From an uncultured Coriobacteriaceae bacterium (GTDB lineage: Bacteria; Actinomycetota; Coriobacteriia; Coriobacteriales; Atopobiaceae), in NCBI GenBank assembly GCA_902798915.1, contig CADBYM010000008.1, positions 39,447-103,446 of the forward strand: a stretch of 64,000 bases of DNA, in the 5' to 3' direction. The notes below the pieces were generated by a model. It ran no database searches, was not told the origin of the DNA, and worked only from the letters and a program-made list of their open reading frames with translations. Positions 17,411 to 25,793 of this stretch are shown piece by piece; within the stretch, counting starts at the first letter, position 1, and each line of letters begins with the position of its first letter. Both the position numbers and the translations under genes were made by a program.

Positions 17411-18580
17411 ATGGGCACGAGTGTTTCCAAAACATACGCACTGGTGAGCCATGAGTCTGCCGTTGAAGCCATATGGGCGCTCGCCGCCCGCAATTGGAAG
17501 GGGCTTCTCGACGATGAAGGCATCTGGCTGGTTCCCATGGCCGAGAATTGCATCAAGACGCAGAAGGACCTGAAGGGCCTGGACGCCGAGGCAAACCTCG
17601 CAAAGCTGGGGATACGCAATCGACCCGTAGACCTTCTTGTTCCCAACAAGGCCTGCTTTTCGCGTGGAAGGCTGGCGCAGTTTCACGTCTGGAGCGACTT
17701 CTTCCCTTCGCGCTCGTTCGTGCGTGTGCACGATCGCGTGTTCGTTAGCACACCCTACTTTGCGGTGTTGCAGCTCGCGATGTCGCGGAGACCAAATCGC
17801 ATGTCGCGCGCGGTGGCGGAGAACGCTGCGGCCGAAGACGCGCGCTTTCGGGCGGAGCTTGGGCTGGATGGGAGACCGTCAACGGTTGACGAGCTCTTGC
17901 GCTGGGACAACATCGCGCGGTTTGTCCGGGCCACTCAGGTGCTTTGTGACTTCATGGGGACGTATCGCTATGTGCCGTCGCCGGAGGACAAGCCCGACGA
18001 TCCCGTCGGCATCGTCTTCCAAAAGAAGCCGATTGTGCGACCCGAGGTGCTTCAGAAGTATTTGGCGGAGATGGGAGCTGCGCGAGGCATCAAGCGAGCT
18101 CGCAAGGTTGCCGCGACGGCGTTTTGTTGTGCGGCGTCGCCCATGGAGACGATGCTTGTGCTCATGCTCACGCTCCCATGTGCCATGGGTGGCTTTGGTT
18201 TGCCGCGTCCGGTAGTCAATTGGTCCATGCCAAAAGACCAACTTCGGCGCGAGCTCATTGCACAAGACGAGATCATTGTTGACTTGTGCTGGGTGGAGCA
18301 GAAGGTCGCCGTTGAGTATTACGGTTGGGAGGAGCATTTTGGCGCGGGACGCGGCAAGGTGGCCGCAGATGCGACCCGCGCCAACGGGCTCGCTGCCATG
18401 GGATGGGTCGTGTACGTCGTGACGTACGAACAGGTATGCACGCTTGCGGGCGTATCCTTGTTGGCCGGGCAAGTCGCAGCGAGGTTGGGGACGAGCCTCT
18501 CGGAACCTTCGGAGCTCGAGCTCGTCTGGAGGTCGCGCTTGTTGGCCAACCTCCTTCCCAAATCGAATCGAAGGCTCTAG
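17411..18580 (+). CDS. DUF559-like (Vsr-fold) endonuclease-domain protein with AbiEi-like N-terminal region
   Basis: A 389-residue protein. The C-terminal part reads as a DUF559/Vsr-type nuclease fold: a conserved E in SPMETML near 247, D in IVDLCW near 296, VEYYGWEEH near 308, then D..R...L...G (DATRANGLAAMGW) near 326. The N-terminal 200 residues resemble the AbiEi-type pattern LGI..PVDLLVP...FVSTP. It is clearly related to the protein at 25794, which shares S.ME(S/T), GG, P.VN, D..W and VEY.G..H. Two copies of a palindromic element bracket the gene, suggesting a mobile or repeat-associated cassette. No partner toxin or methylase is adjacent. Nuclease activity is inferred from the motifs only. 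Confidence 0.7.
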   Translation: MGTSVSKTYALVSHESAVEAIWALAARNWKGLLDDEGIWLVPMAENCIKTQKDLKGLDAEANLAKLGIRNRPVDLLVPNKACFSRGRLAQFHVWSDFFPSRSFVRVHDRVFVSTPYFAVLQLAMSRRPNRMSRAVAENAAAEDARFRAELGLDGRPSTVDELLRWDNIARFVRATQVLCDFMGTYRYVPSPEDKPDDPVGIVFQKKPIVRPEVLQKYLAEMGAARGIKRARKVAATAFCCAASPMETMLVLMLTLPCAMGGFGLPRPVVNWSMPKDQLRRELIAQDEIIVDLCWVEQKVAVEYYGWEEHFGAGRGKVAADATRANGLAAMGWVVYVVTYEQVCTLAGVSLLAGQVAARLGTSLSEPSELELVWRSRLLANLLPKSNRRL

Positions 18581-18655
18581 GAAGGCCAAGTGATGAGGGC
18601 TGGCGATGCGCGCGATTCCCCAATTGCCGAGATTCCGTAATTGGCGAGATTCCTC

Positions 18656-18728
18656 AATTACCGACTATGGAAGCGGAGCGCGGAGGCAACTGGGGTTTTG
18701 TCGGTGTCTCTTCCTATAGTCGGTAATT
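18656..18728. repeat. 73-bp palindromic element, right copy
   Basis: Arms AATTACCGACTA (18656-18667) and its complement (18717-18728), extended by near-complementary GGAAG/CTTCC. Immediately 5', from about 18619, are two degenerate half copies, CAATTGCCGAGATTCC and GTAATTGGCGAGATTCC. It begins 76 bp after the nuclease stop codon. Confidence 0.85.
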
Positions 18729-18868
18729 TCGCCTGTGATTCAGAAATCATTCAGTTGGATAGCGCGCACGGGCGGAGGATTGGGCAGGCCGGATGTCGTG
18801 CGGCGAGTCGGACGGGCGGCGGGCAACGGCAATCAGGTAACATGTCGGCAGACGAAAGGAGCGGCCCC

Positions 18869-19462
18869 ATGGACCACGTCGAGAAGCTCGTGCGCGAGCT
18901 CGAGGAGTACCAACCCTATAACGAGCAGGAGGTGCGCGACCGGGCGCTCGTCTTGGCGCAATTGAGGACTGCGCGGCACTTGGGGCCGGATGCACTCGAG
19001 GACCTCTTTGGCCGCGCGAATCCCGCGCACATGACGGCCTCCGCCTGGGTCGTCTCGCCGGACCGGAGCAAGGTGCTGATGGCCTATCACAACGTCTACC
19101 AGTCGTGGGCATGGTTGGGCGGGCATGCCGATGGCGAGCGCGACCTGCGCTCCGTGGCGTTGAGGGAGGTGCGCGAGGAGAGCGGCCTCGTGGGCGCACG
19201 TCTCGCTAGGCCCGACATGCTCTCGGTCGAGGTCCTTTGCGTTGACGGCCACGAGAAGCGCGGGGCGTACGTCTCGTCCCACCTGCACTTGAACGTCACG
19301 TACTTGGTCGAGGCCGATCCGGCGGAGCCGGTCCGCGTGAAGCCCGACGAGAACAGCAGAATCGGCTGGCTCACGCCTGCCGACGCGCTTGCCGCCTCAA
19401 CGGAGCCTTGGTTCGTGGAGCGCATCTACTCGAAGCTCGTTGCAAAGACGGCAGCCGTTTGA
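18869..19462 (+). CDS. NUDIX hydrolase
   Basis: The NUDIX box is present as GHADGE followed by REVREESGL (pattern GX5EX7REUXEEXGU) near residues 86-108. An N-terminal helical extension of about 45 residues precedes the fold. NUDIX enzymes hydrolyse nucleoside diphosphates linked to another group; the substrate cannot be told. The ATG at 18869 has AAAGGAG at 7-bp spacing and is preferred over the in-frame ATG at 18842. It is convergent with the sensor gene at 19511. Confidence 0.85.
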   Translation: MDHVEKLVRELEEYQPYNEQEVRDRALVLAQLRTARHLGPDALEDLFGRANPAHMTASAWVVSPDRSKVLMAYHNVYQSWAWLGGHADGERDLRSVALREVREESGLVGARLARPDMLSVEVLCVDGHEKRGAYVSSHLHLNVTYLVEADPAEPVRVKPDENSRIGWLTPADALAASTEPWFVERIYSKLVAKTAAV

Positions 19463-19477
19463 CGGATCGGGTGGCGC

Positions 19478-19498
19478 AGCCGGCTGGTGCGGCCGGCT
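19478..19498. terminator. Possible hairpin between convergent genes
   Basis: A 7-bp GC stem (AGCCGGC and complement) with a 7-nt loop, without a T run, in the short gap between the NUDIX and LacI-type genes. Confidence 0.35.
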
Positions 19499-19510
19499 GG
19501 CGCGGCGAGC

Positions 19511-20887
19511 CTACTGACACATTTGTCGCAACAGCTCGCTGTTTCTCACGGCGTCGATGGCGCCAGAGAGCATGGTGAGATAGAACGCGAGGAAGCCGTG
19601 GTGCATGACGGGAAGTACGCCCTCAGTCACCAGCGTTCCGATGCAGGTGTCGTCGTGGCGAAGCGGGCACACCGTGTATATGGGCTTCTTGAGGGGTACC
19701 TCATGCGGCAGGATGCTTCGCGAATCGAAGGTGGCGTACACATGGTTGGAGTCGCAGCGCAGGGTGCTCGAACGACGGCTGAGCGCGACGAGGTGACTGG
19801 TCTGCCCGTATTTCTTGGCGCTATGGGATGGTGCTGCACGCAGGTAGTCGTCATTCAGCGTAAGGTACATGTTGGGCCAGTTCAGCTCGCGTACGAACTG
19901 CTCGCAATTCTCAAGCACCGTAAAGAGCATCTCGGCGTCCATCACGGCGGCCTGGAAGTTGCCGAGCGTCTCGTAGAAGCTCAGGAGGGAAAGCTCCTGT
20001 GACTCATGCTTGTCCACGTCAGCGACATCTGTCGAGGGGTACCCACACGACTCGGTGAGGATATGCATTCCGGGGCTGTAGAGCTTTGCAGGGAGGTCCT
20101 TCCCATCGATGAGCTGCAGGATGGTGTCGAGTGCAGTGACGGCAATGGTGCGATAGTCGCGGTCGATTGTGGTGATGCGCGGGGTGGCATGTATGCCCAC
20201 CTTGCGATTGTCGAAGCCGGTAATCATCACGTCTTCGGGGACGTGCAGACCGGCCGCCTGCAAGGTCTGCTGGACACCGACGGCGAGGTCGTCGTTGCAG
20301 CAGAACACAATGTCGGGGAGGTCGTGAGGCTTCCTCAGCATCTTCTTTGCCGTGACGATGCCTGCTTCAATCTGCCAGTTCGCCTGATAAAAGCGGGCGT
20401 CCTTGATGCCGAGCTGCGCGCATGCGTCGTTGAACGCCCGTGCGCGCGCACGTGCCTCGACGGAGGTCCTAAGCCCGTTCACGAAGGCCGGCCTTTTGCA
20501 ATCGTGCTCGCGTAGGATGCGACTGACGAGCTCGTATTCCTCATGATAGTTGTCCGTGCCGACGGAATGGGCGCCGAGCAGGTCATAGTTGATAGAGACG
20601 ACGGGCTTGTGCAACGCAACGGCTTTGTTCACGATTTGTTGGCGAACTTCTGGTGGCCACGCGCGGTTTCCTTGGATCAAAAACCCATCGTAGCTCTCCA
20701 ACTGGCAGAGGGAGAAGACCTCGAATGAGCTCTCCTTTGGTGTATGACGAGCGTAGAAGTAGCCGAAGGCGTTGAAGATGACCACCTGGACGCCCTCGAG
20801 TTCCTTCAGACGTTCTTGCAGGCCGTAGTAATACTCGGTGATTATCTCGTAGTCCCAGTTGAACGAAAGAAAGGCGATTCTCTTCAT
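19511..20887 (-). CDS. LacI-type periplasmic-binding-fold sensor without DNA-binding domain
   Basis: Residues 1-270 form a LacI/GalR-type sugar-binding fold: MKRIAFLSFNWDYEII, DGFLIQGNR, DIVFCCNDDLAVGV near 170, and VMITGFDN near 200. The N-terminal helix-turn-helix expected of LacI regulators is missing; the fold starts at the first residue. The C-terminal 150 residues look like a separate signalling domain (ELSLLSFYETLGNFQAAV and beyond). In related actinobacterial proteins a LacI-type sensor is joined to an output domain such as GGDEF, but no GGDEF is present here. It is probably a cytoplasmic ligand sensor acting through a partner. The ATG at 20887 is preferred over the TTG at 20902. Confidence 0.7.
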   Translation of the reverse strand: MKRIAFLSFNWDYEIITEYYYGLQERLKELEGVQVVIFNAFGYFYARHTPKESSFEVFSLCQLESYDGFLIQGNRAWPPEVRQQIVNKAVALHKPVVSINYDLLGAHSVGTDNYHEEYELVSRILREHDCKRPAFVNGLRTSVEARARARAFNDACAQLGIKDARFYQANWQIEAGIVTAKKMLRKPHDLPDIVFCCNDDLAVGVQQTLQAAGLHVPEDVMITGFDNRKVGIHATPRITTIDRDYRTIAVTALDTILQLIDGKDLPAKLYSPGMHILTESCGYPSTDVADVDKHESQELSLLSFYETLGNFQAAVMDAEMLFTVLENCEQFVRELNWPNMYLTLNDDYLRAAPSHSAKKYGQTSHLVALSRRSSTLRCDSNHVYATFDSRSILPHEVPLKKPIYTVCPLRHDDTCIGTLVTEGVLPVMHHGFLAFYLTMLSGAIDAVRNSELLRQMCQ

Positions 20888-21052
20888 GCGGGCAATCCTC
20901 AACAGCTTGCGTTGGAACGGAGCATAAGACCGTAGCTACGATAACAGATTATCTCTTGTCAGCATCTGACGGAGCGCCAAGCGAGTCGAAGCGCTCTGCC
21001 GTAGTACTATGGGGCAATACGTAAGGACGCGGGGAAGGGAGAACCAAGAGCC

Positions 21053-21907
21053 ATGGCTTCCAACATCAAGGCGATTTTGCTCGACATCGACGGCACCTTA
21101 ACCAATGACCAGAAGGTCATAACTCCACGTACGCGTGACGCGCTGCTTGCGGCTCAAGAGAAGGGCGTTGTGCTGGTACTGGCTTCCGGGCGCACCGCGA
21201 CCGGACTTTCGACGTATGCGAAGGACCTTGACCTAGCGCACCACAGCGGCGTGCTTGTGTGCTACAACGGGGCCAAGTCGCTCAACTGCCAGACGGGTGA
21301 GGTGTACTTCGAACAGGCGCTTACGGTAGAGCAGGGCAAGCGCGTCCTCGAGCACATGAAGAACTTCGAGGTGGCGCCCGTGATCGACCACGGCGAGTAC
21401 ATGTACGTCAATGACGTCTTCTTTGAGCTGCCCAACCAGGACAAGTTCCCCCACATGATCATCCAGTACGAGGGCCACTCGAACAACTTTCTCCTCTGCG
21501 AGAAGCGCGACCTTGCCGCGTTCTGCGACTTCCCGCTCAACAAGATTCTCAACGCCGGAGACCCTGAGTATCTGCAGGAACACTGGCGCGAGATGGCGGC
21601 TCCCTTCGAGGGAGAGCTCACATCCATGTTTACGGCGCCCGTCTACTTCGAGTTCACACCTCTTGGCGTCGACAAGGTCCGCGCCCTCAAGGACACCTTT
21701 GCGGCTCTGGGCATCGAGCAGTCCGCGGTGATGAGCTTCGGGGACGCCCAGAACGACCTCACGATGATCGAGTGGGCGCAAATCGGCGTCGCGATGGGCA
21801 ATGCCGTGGACTCAGTCAAAGAGAAGGCGGACTACGTGACGCTCGACAACAACAACGATGGCATCGCGCATGCCCTTGAGGAGCTCGTTCCCGAGCTGCT
21901 GGCATAG
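21053..21907 (+). CDS. Cof-type HAD phosphatase
   Basis: 284 residues with HAD motif I DIDGTLT near residue 11, motif II in LASGRT near 46, and motif IV FGDAQNDLTMIEWA near 229. The large C2-type cap in between is the Cof/YkrA type. Such enzymes dephosphorylate sugar phosphates or nucleotide and cofactor phosphates; the specific substrate is unknown. The ATG is preceded by GGGAAGGGAG. Convergent with larE, with an 8-bp gap. Confidence 0.88.
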   Translation: MASNIKAILLDIDGTLTNDQKVITPRTRDALLAAQEKGVVLVLASGRTATGLSTYAKDLDLAHHSGVLVCYNGAKSLNCQTGEVYFEQALTVEQGKRVLEHMKNFEVAPVIDHGEYMYVNDVFFELPNQDKFPHMIIQYEGHSNNFLLCEKRDLAAFCDFPLNKILNAGDPEYLQEHWREMAAPFEGELTSMFTAPVYFEFTPLGVDKVRALKDTFAALGIEQSAVMSFGDAQNDLTMIEWAQIGVAMGNAVDSVKEKADYVTLDNNNDGIAHALEELVPELLA

Positions 21908-21915
21908 GCTTGTGA

Positions 21916-22740
21916 CTAGAGGGGAAGCGCCTCGTTCATGGCGCCCGACCGGAAGCCCGTGAGGTCGAGGGTGGTGTACAAGAAGCCCAGCTCGCGGAAG
22001 CGCGCGCATACCTTCGTGCGCACCTCGGGCTGGGCGAGCCGTGCGACTTGGCCGGGCTCGAGTTCGATGCGTGCGAGGGTGCCGTCCTCTCCGTGCATGC
22101 GCACGCGCAGCTGCGCGAAGCCCATCTTGCGAAGAAACGCCTCGGCCGCCTCGATGCGGCTGAGCTTTTCTGCGGTGATCGTCTCGCCGTAGGCGAGGCG
22201 CGAAGCGAGGCAGGCGGCGGAGGGCAGGCTCCAGGTGGGGAGCCCCAGCTCGCGCGACAGGCCGCGCACGTCCGCCTTGGTGAAGCCGCAGTCCTTGAGC
22301 GGGCTCTCTACGTGCAGCTCTGCGAGGGCACGCATGCCGGGCCGGTAGTCTCCTTGGTCGTCCACGTTGGATCCATCCACCACATGCTCGACTTGATGCT
22401 CGCGGGCAACGCGACGAAGCTCCTGGAACACGGCGCGCTTGCACAGGTAGCAGCGGTCGGGAGGGTTCTGCGCGTAGCCCGGTATTTGCAGCTCGTCGTA
22501 TGTCACTACCACGTGACGGATGCCCTGCTTCGCGCACCAGGCCTTTGCGTCGCAGAGCTCTGTGTGAGGGAGCGCGCGCAACTCTGCCGTCACGGCAAGC
22601 ATACGGGGACCGAGCATGTCGTGGGCGACCTTGGCGAGCAGGGTGGAGTCGACTCCGCCAGAGAACGCGACCGCGACGCTTCCGAGGTCGTGCAGCGTTT
22701 GCGAGAGTTCCTCGTATTTGCGGGCTAGCGCGGCATCCAT
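21916..22740 (-). CDS. larE: ATP-dependent sacrificial sulfur transferase LarE
   Basis: A PP-loop ATPase motif SGGVDSTLL near residue 26, then NPPDRCYLCKRAVF near 94, and ACLASRLAYG near 175. The cysteine in the last motif is the residue that LarE of Lactobacillus plantarum sacrifices to sulfurate the nickel-pincer precursor of lactate racemase. Length (274 aa) fits the family. larA, larB and larC are not in the window, so the partner genes must be elsewhere or the protein serves another sulfur transfer. The ATG with GAAGGGGG at 5-bp spacing is chosen over the longer frame to 22791. Confidence 0.85.
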   Translation of the reverse strand: MDAALARKYEELSQTLHDLGSVAVAFSGGVDSTLLAKVAHDMLGPRMLAVTAELRALPHTELCDAKAWCAKQGIRHVVVTYDELQIPGYAQNPPDRCYLCKRAVFQELRRVAREHQVEHVVDGSNVDDQGDYRPGMRALAELHVESPLKDCGFTKADVRGLSRELGLPTWSLPSAACLASRLAYGETITAEKLSRIEAAEAFLRKMGFAQLRVRMHGEDGTLARIELEPGQVARLAQPEVRTKVCARFRELGFLYTTLDLTGFRSGAMNEALPL

Positions 22741-22874
22741 GACGACCCCCTTCGTACGAGCTGCCCCAGTGCGACGGTACCCGGCATTCACAGAGGCGTT
22801 ACCATGCCGACATGGTTCTACTCTAGAATAGTTATTCCGAGGTACCGCGGAGGCATACGAAACGAGGGTGGAAC

Positions 22875-23348
22875 ATGAAGGCCATCTTCTTGGACATCGA
22901 TGGGGTCATCGCGACGCCGACGAGCGTGCGAAACAACTACCTACAGGGTCGTGAGCCCGAGAACTATCGCTACGACAGCATGTCGCTGATGTACATCGGC
23001 CGTCTGGTGAAGCTCACAGGTGCAATCGTGGTCCTATCGTCCACGTGGCGCGAGGATCTGGATACGAACGATCCTTACCTGCGTGCCATCATGGAGAACC
23101 TATGCGACCAGCTGGCGGAGGTCGGTGCCCCCGTGGGAGACGTGACCCCGCGCGTGCTTGGCGGGGACCGTTCGGCGGAGATAGGAGCATGGCTCGACGA
23201 ACACCCCTGCGATGCGTGGGCAATTCTCGATGACCTCGCGCGGTTCGAGCAACGACCGGAGGTGTGTGGAAGGCATCTCGTGCTCATCGAGGACAGCGAA
23301 GGCATCCGACACGAGCATTACCTCAGGGCGCTGGAGGCGCTCGCGTAG
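22875..23348 (+). CDS. Small HAD-domain protein (RNA-repair SARK-type HAD)
   Basis: 157 residues. HAD motif I is FLDIDGVI at the N-terminus and motif II is VLSSTWRE near 54. The short capless fold and WAILDD near 116 match the HAD domain described in Swiss Army Knife RNA repair proteins, but there are no other domains here. Enzymatic role is inferred as phosphatase only. The ATG has GAGGGTGGAAC upstream. It precedes murT by 53 bp and might share its transcript. Confidence 0.75.
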   Translation: MKAIFLDIDGVIATPTSVRNNYLQGREPENYRYDSMSLMYIGRLVKLTGAIVVLSSTWREDLDTNDPYLRAIMENLCDQLAEVGAPVGDVTPRVLGGDRSAEIGAWLDEHPCDAWAILDDLARFEQRPEVCGRHLVLIEDSEGIRHEHYLRALEALA

Positions 23349-23401
23349 TTCCGTCCGGATAAAGGTGGCCTTCGTCCTACTCTCGTCGAAGGGAGTCGCT
23401 C

Positions 23402-24763
23402 ATGAGCGTAAGAAGCCTCATCGCAACGAATCTTGGCCGCCTGACACACTGGGCGTTGCACGATGTGCTGCATCGCAGCGGCTCGCAGTTGCCGGGACGC
23501 GTTGCCCTTGGCATCGACCCGGGCTTTTTGTCGCACGTGCGGGCGAAGGTCGCGCACGGACTCGTTGTCGTGTGCGGCACCAACGGAAAGACGACCACCA
23601 CGAACCTCGTCGCCGCGACGCTCGAGGAGCGCGGTGACGTCGTCTTGTGCAATCGGGATGGCGCGAACATGGCGGCCGGTGTCGCCTCGGCACTCCTTCC
23701 GCTTCGTCGTGCGGATTGGGCGGTGCTCGAGGCCGACGAGCTCTCGACCATCTACATTCTGCCTCACCTGAGACCGACCTACCTCGTGCTGCTCAACCTC
23801 TTTAGAGACCAGCTTGACCGTGCAGGCGAGATTGACCATGTGCAGGACGTCATAGCCTCGGCGCTTGAGCAGTCGCCGGAGACGACGCTGCTGGTTTGTG
23901 GTGACGATCCCTTGAGCATGGGCGTGGCCGAGCGTGCGCGCGAGCGTGGAACGCGCGTGCTTGCCTTTGGCGTGAGCGAGGACCTGGGGCTTCCGACCGA
24001 CCGCGTGCCTGAGGCCCGCTTCTGTCAGCGATGCGGGGCAGAGCTCGACTACGCATACCGTACGTATGCGCAGCTCGGGGCATTCCGTTGTCCCACCTGC
24101 GGCTTTGGACGGCCGACGCTCGACTATGCTGCCCGAGGCGTGACGGTTGATCGTGAGGGCGTTTCGTTCGCGCTTGTCAAGAAGAGAGGTCGAGCTGAGC
24201 GACGGGTTCGTGCGGACTTCGGTGGCGTATACATGGTATACAACCTACTGGCAGCTGCTACGGTTTCCGAGTGCGCAGGGGTCGATGCCGCATGTCTGCA
24301 GCGGGCGCTCGATGCGTATGACCCCCACAATGGCAGACTGCAGACGTTTGTGGTTGACGGACGCGAGGTGGTGCTCAACCTTGCGAAGAATCCCACGGGT
24401 CTGAATCAGAACATCTCGCTTCTGCTTGCGGACACGAGGCCGAAGGCGGTGTGCGTCCTCATAAACGACAACTACAACGACGGTCGAGACGTGTCGTGGC
24501 TGTGGGACGTGGACTTCGAGCGCTTGGCGACGGACGCGCAGGTCGTTCGCGTCTTGGCCGGAGGTTCACGTGCCCATGACCTGCAGGTTCGGCTGAAGTA
24601 TGCCGGCATCCCTGCCCGATGTGTCGAGGGTGTGGCAGATGCGCTCTCGTCGGTGCAGGACCTACCGGCGGGGCAGCCACTGTACATGCTCACTAACTAT
24701 TCGGCGCTCGAGCCGGCGCGGTGCGAGCTGGAGAAGGCGGGTGGGCCACATGGGCGCACGTGA
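23402..24763 (+). CDS. murT: Lipid II isoglutaminyl synthase subunit MurT
   Basis: A Mur-ligase-type protein of 453 residues with P-loop GTNGKTTTTN near 58 and a C-terminal DUF1727 domain (LNLAKNPTGLNQNI near 330). A four-cysteine zinc ribbon (CQRCG...CPTCG, near 205-227) is inserted in the middle, as in MurT. With GatD it amidates the alpha-carboxyl of D-glutamate in the peptidoglycan stem, using glutamine and ATP. It overlaps the next gene by 14 bp, as in most murT-gatD operons. Confidence 0.92.
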   Translation: MSVRSLIATNLGRLTHWALHDVLHRSGSQLPGRVALGIDPGFLSHVRAKVAHGLVVVCGTNGKTTTTNLVAATLEERGDVVLCNRDGANMAAGVASALLPLRRADWAVLEADELSTIYILPHLRPTYLVLLNLFRDQLDRAGEIDHVQDVIASALEQSPETTLLVCGDDPLSMGVAERARERGTRVLAFGVSEDLGLPTDRVPEARFCQRCGAELDYAYRTYAQLGAFRCPTCGFGRPTLDYAARGVTVDREGVSFALVKKRGRAERRVRADFGGVYMVYNLLAAATVSECAGVDAACLQRALDAYDPHNGRLQTFVVDGREVVLNLAKNPTGLNQNISLLLADTRPKAVCVLINDNYNDGRDVSWLWDVDFERLATDAQVVRVLAGGSRAHDLQVRLKYAGIPARCVEGVADALSSVQDLPAGQPLYMLTNYSALEPARCELEKAGGPHGRT

Positions 24764-25493
24764 GGTGAGACTGCGCATCGCGCATCTCTTTCCCGAGCTA
24801 CTCAATCTCTATGGGGATACGGGCAATGTGCTTGTCTTGCGCAAGCGACTGGAATGGCGTGGCATCGCATGCGACGTGCGCGAGGTTCATGTGGGCGAGC
24901 GGCCGTCCTTCTCGGACGTGGACATCGTCTTCATTGGGGGAGGATCGGATCGGGAGCAGCGCGTCGTGTGCGAATACCTGCTCGAGGAGCGCAAGGAGCT
25001 CGTCTCGTACGTGGGTGACGGTGGGGTACTGCTTGCGGTGTGCGGTGGGTATCAGTTGCTCGGCCACAGCTACTTGATGGGAGACGAGGAGGTGCAGGGG
25101 CTCTCGCTTGTGGACCTGTATACCGATCGGGGGAGTCCGCGACTCATCGGCAACGTGGTCGTGCAGAGCCGCATTTCGCCGCAGCCTATCGTGGGATACG
25201 AGAACCATGGTGGGCGTACGCACCTTGGCGATGGCGTCGAGCCGCTGGGCAGCGTGGTGCATGGGTTTGGCAACGATGGTTTGAGCGGTTACGAGGGGTG
25301 CTTGTATCGCAACGTGGTTGGTACCTATGTGCATGGGCCGTTGCTGCCAAAGAACCCTGGCGTGGCGGATTGGCTCATTGCGCGTGCGCTGGAGCGGCGC
25401 TATGGCGACGATGCGGTTGGGCGCCTGCTCGTGCCCCTCGACGATGCGGAGGAGCTCGAGGCGAACCGAGTGATGCGTGAGCGCCTGACGTAG
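24750..25493 (+). CDS. gatD: Lipid II isoglutaminyl synthase glutaminase subunit GatD
   Basis: 247 residues, class I glutamine amidotransferase-like. The nucleophilic cysteine is in AVCGGYQLLG near residue 94 and the catalytic histidine in YVHGPLLPKNP near 194. It supplies ammonia to MurT for D-iso-glutamine formation. I place the start at the ATG that overlaps the end of murT by 14 bp, not at the longer open frame from 24600, because the family begins with RIAHLFPELLNLYGD. Confidence 0.92.
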   Translation: MGAREVRLRIAHLFPELLNLYGDTGNVLVLRKRLEWRGIACDVREVHVGERPSFSDVDIVFIGGGSDREQRVVCEYLLEERKELVSYVGDGGVLLAVCGGYQLLGHSYLMGDEEVQGLSLVDLYTDRGSPRLIGNVVVQSRISPQPIVGYENHGGRTHLGDGVEPLGSVVHGFGNDGLSGYEGCLYRNVVGTYVHGPLLPKNPGVADWLIARALERRYGDDAVGRLLVPLDDAEELEANRVMRERLT

Positions 25494-25566
25494 GGGACGC
25501 ATATGCTTTCGATCATTTGCTGCGAGTCGCTCCGTTCGGTCTGAATTTGCGCCGTTCCAAGCACCC

Positions 25567-25786
25567 CTAACGGAAACGGGGCTTGCGGCACCCCGCCCGG
25601 GGCGCCCCTAACGGAAATGGGGCTTGCGGCACCGTCTCTAACGGAAATGGGGCTTGTGGCACTCCAGATCCTTCTTTTTCGTAAGATTTGCTGCCGCAAA
25701 CTCTATTTCCATTAGGTCGCGTGCCGCAAGCTCGATATCCGTTAGGGGCCCGCCCGGCTGCGTGCCGCAAGCTCGATATCCGTTAG
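25567..25786. repeat. Composite inverted repeat array, copy 2
   Basis: Direct units start at 25567, 25608 and 25638. Inverted units start at 25692, 25722 and 25763. A degenerate inverted unit occupies 25662-25685 (ends in CGTAAG). Spacings 41, 30, 24, 30, 30 and 41 match copies 1 and 3 except that the last is 41 instead of 52. The last unit ends 7 bp from the stop codon of the nuclease-like gene at 25794. The 70 bp between gatD and the array holds nothing recognisable. Confidence 0.9.
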
Positions 25787-25793
25787 GAGCTTC

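Noticed and set aside
17411..18580. Restriction-modification or complete toxin-antitoxin system
   Set aside because: The N-terminal region resembles AbiEi-type antitoxins and the C-terminal part a nuclease, but there is no methylase or AbiEii-type toxin next to it.
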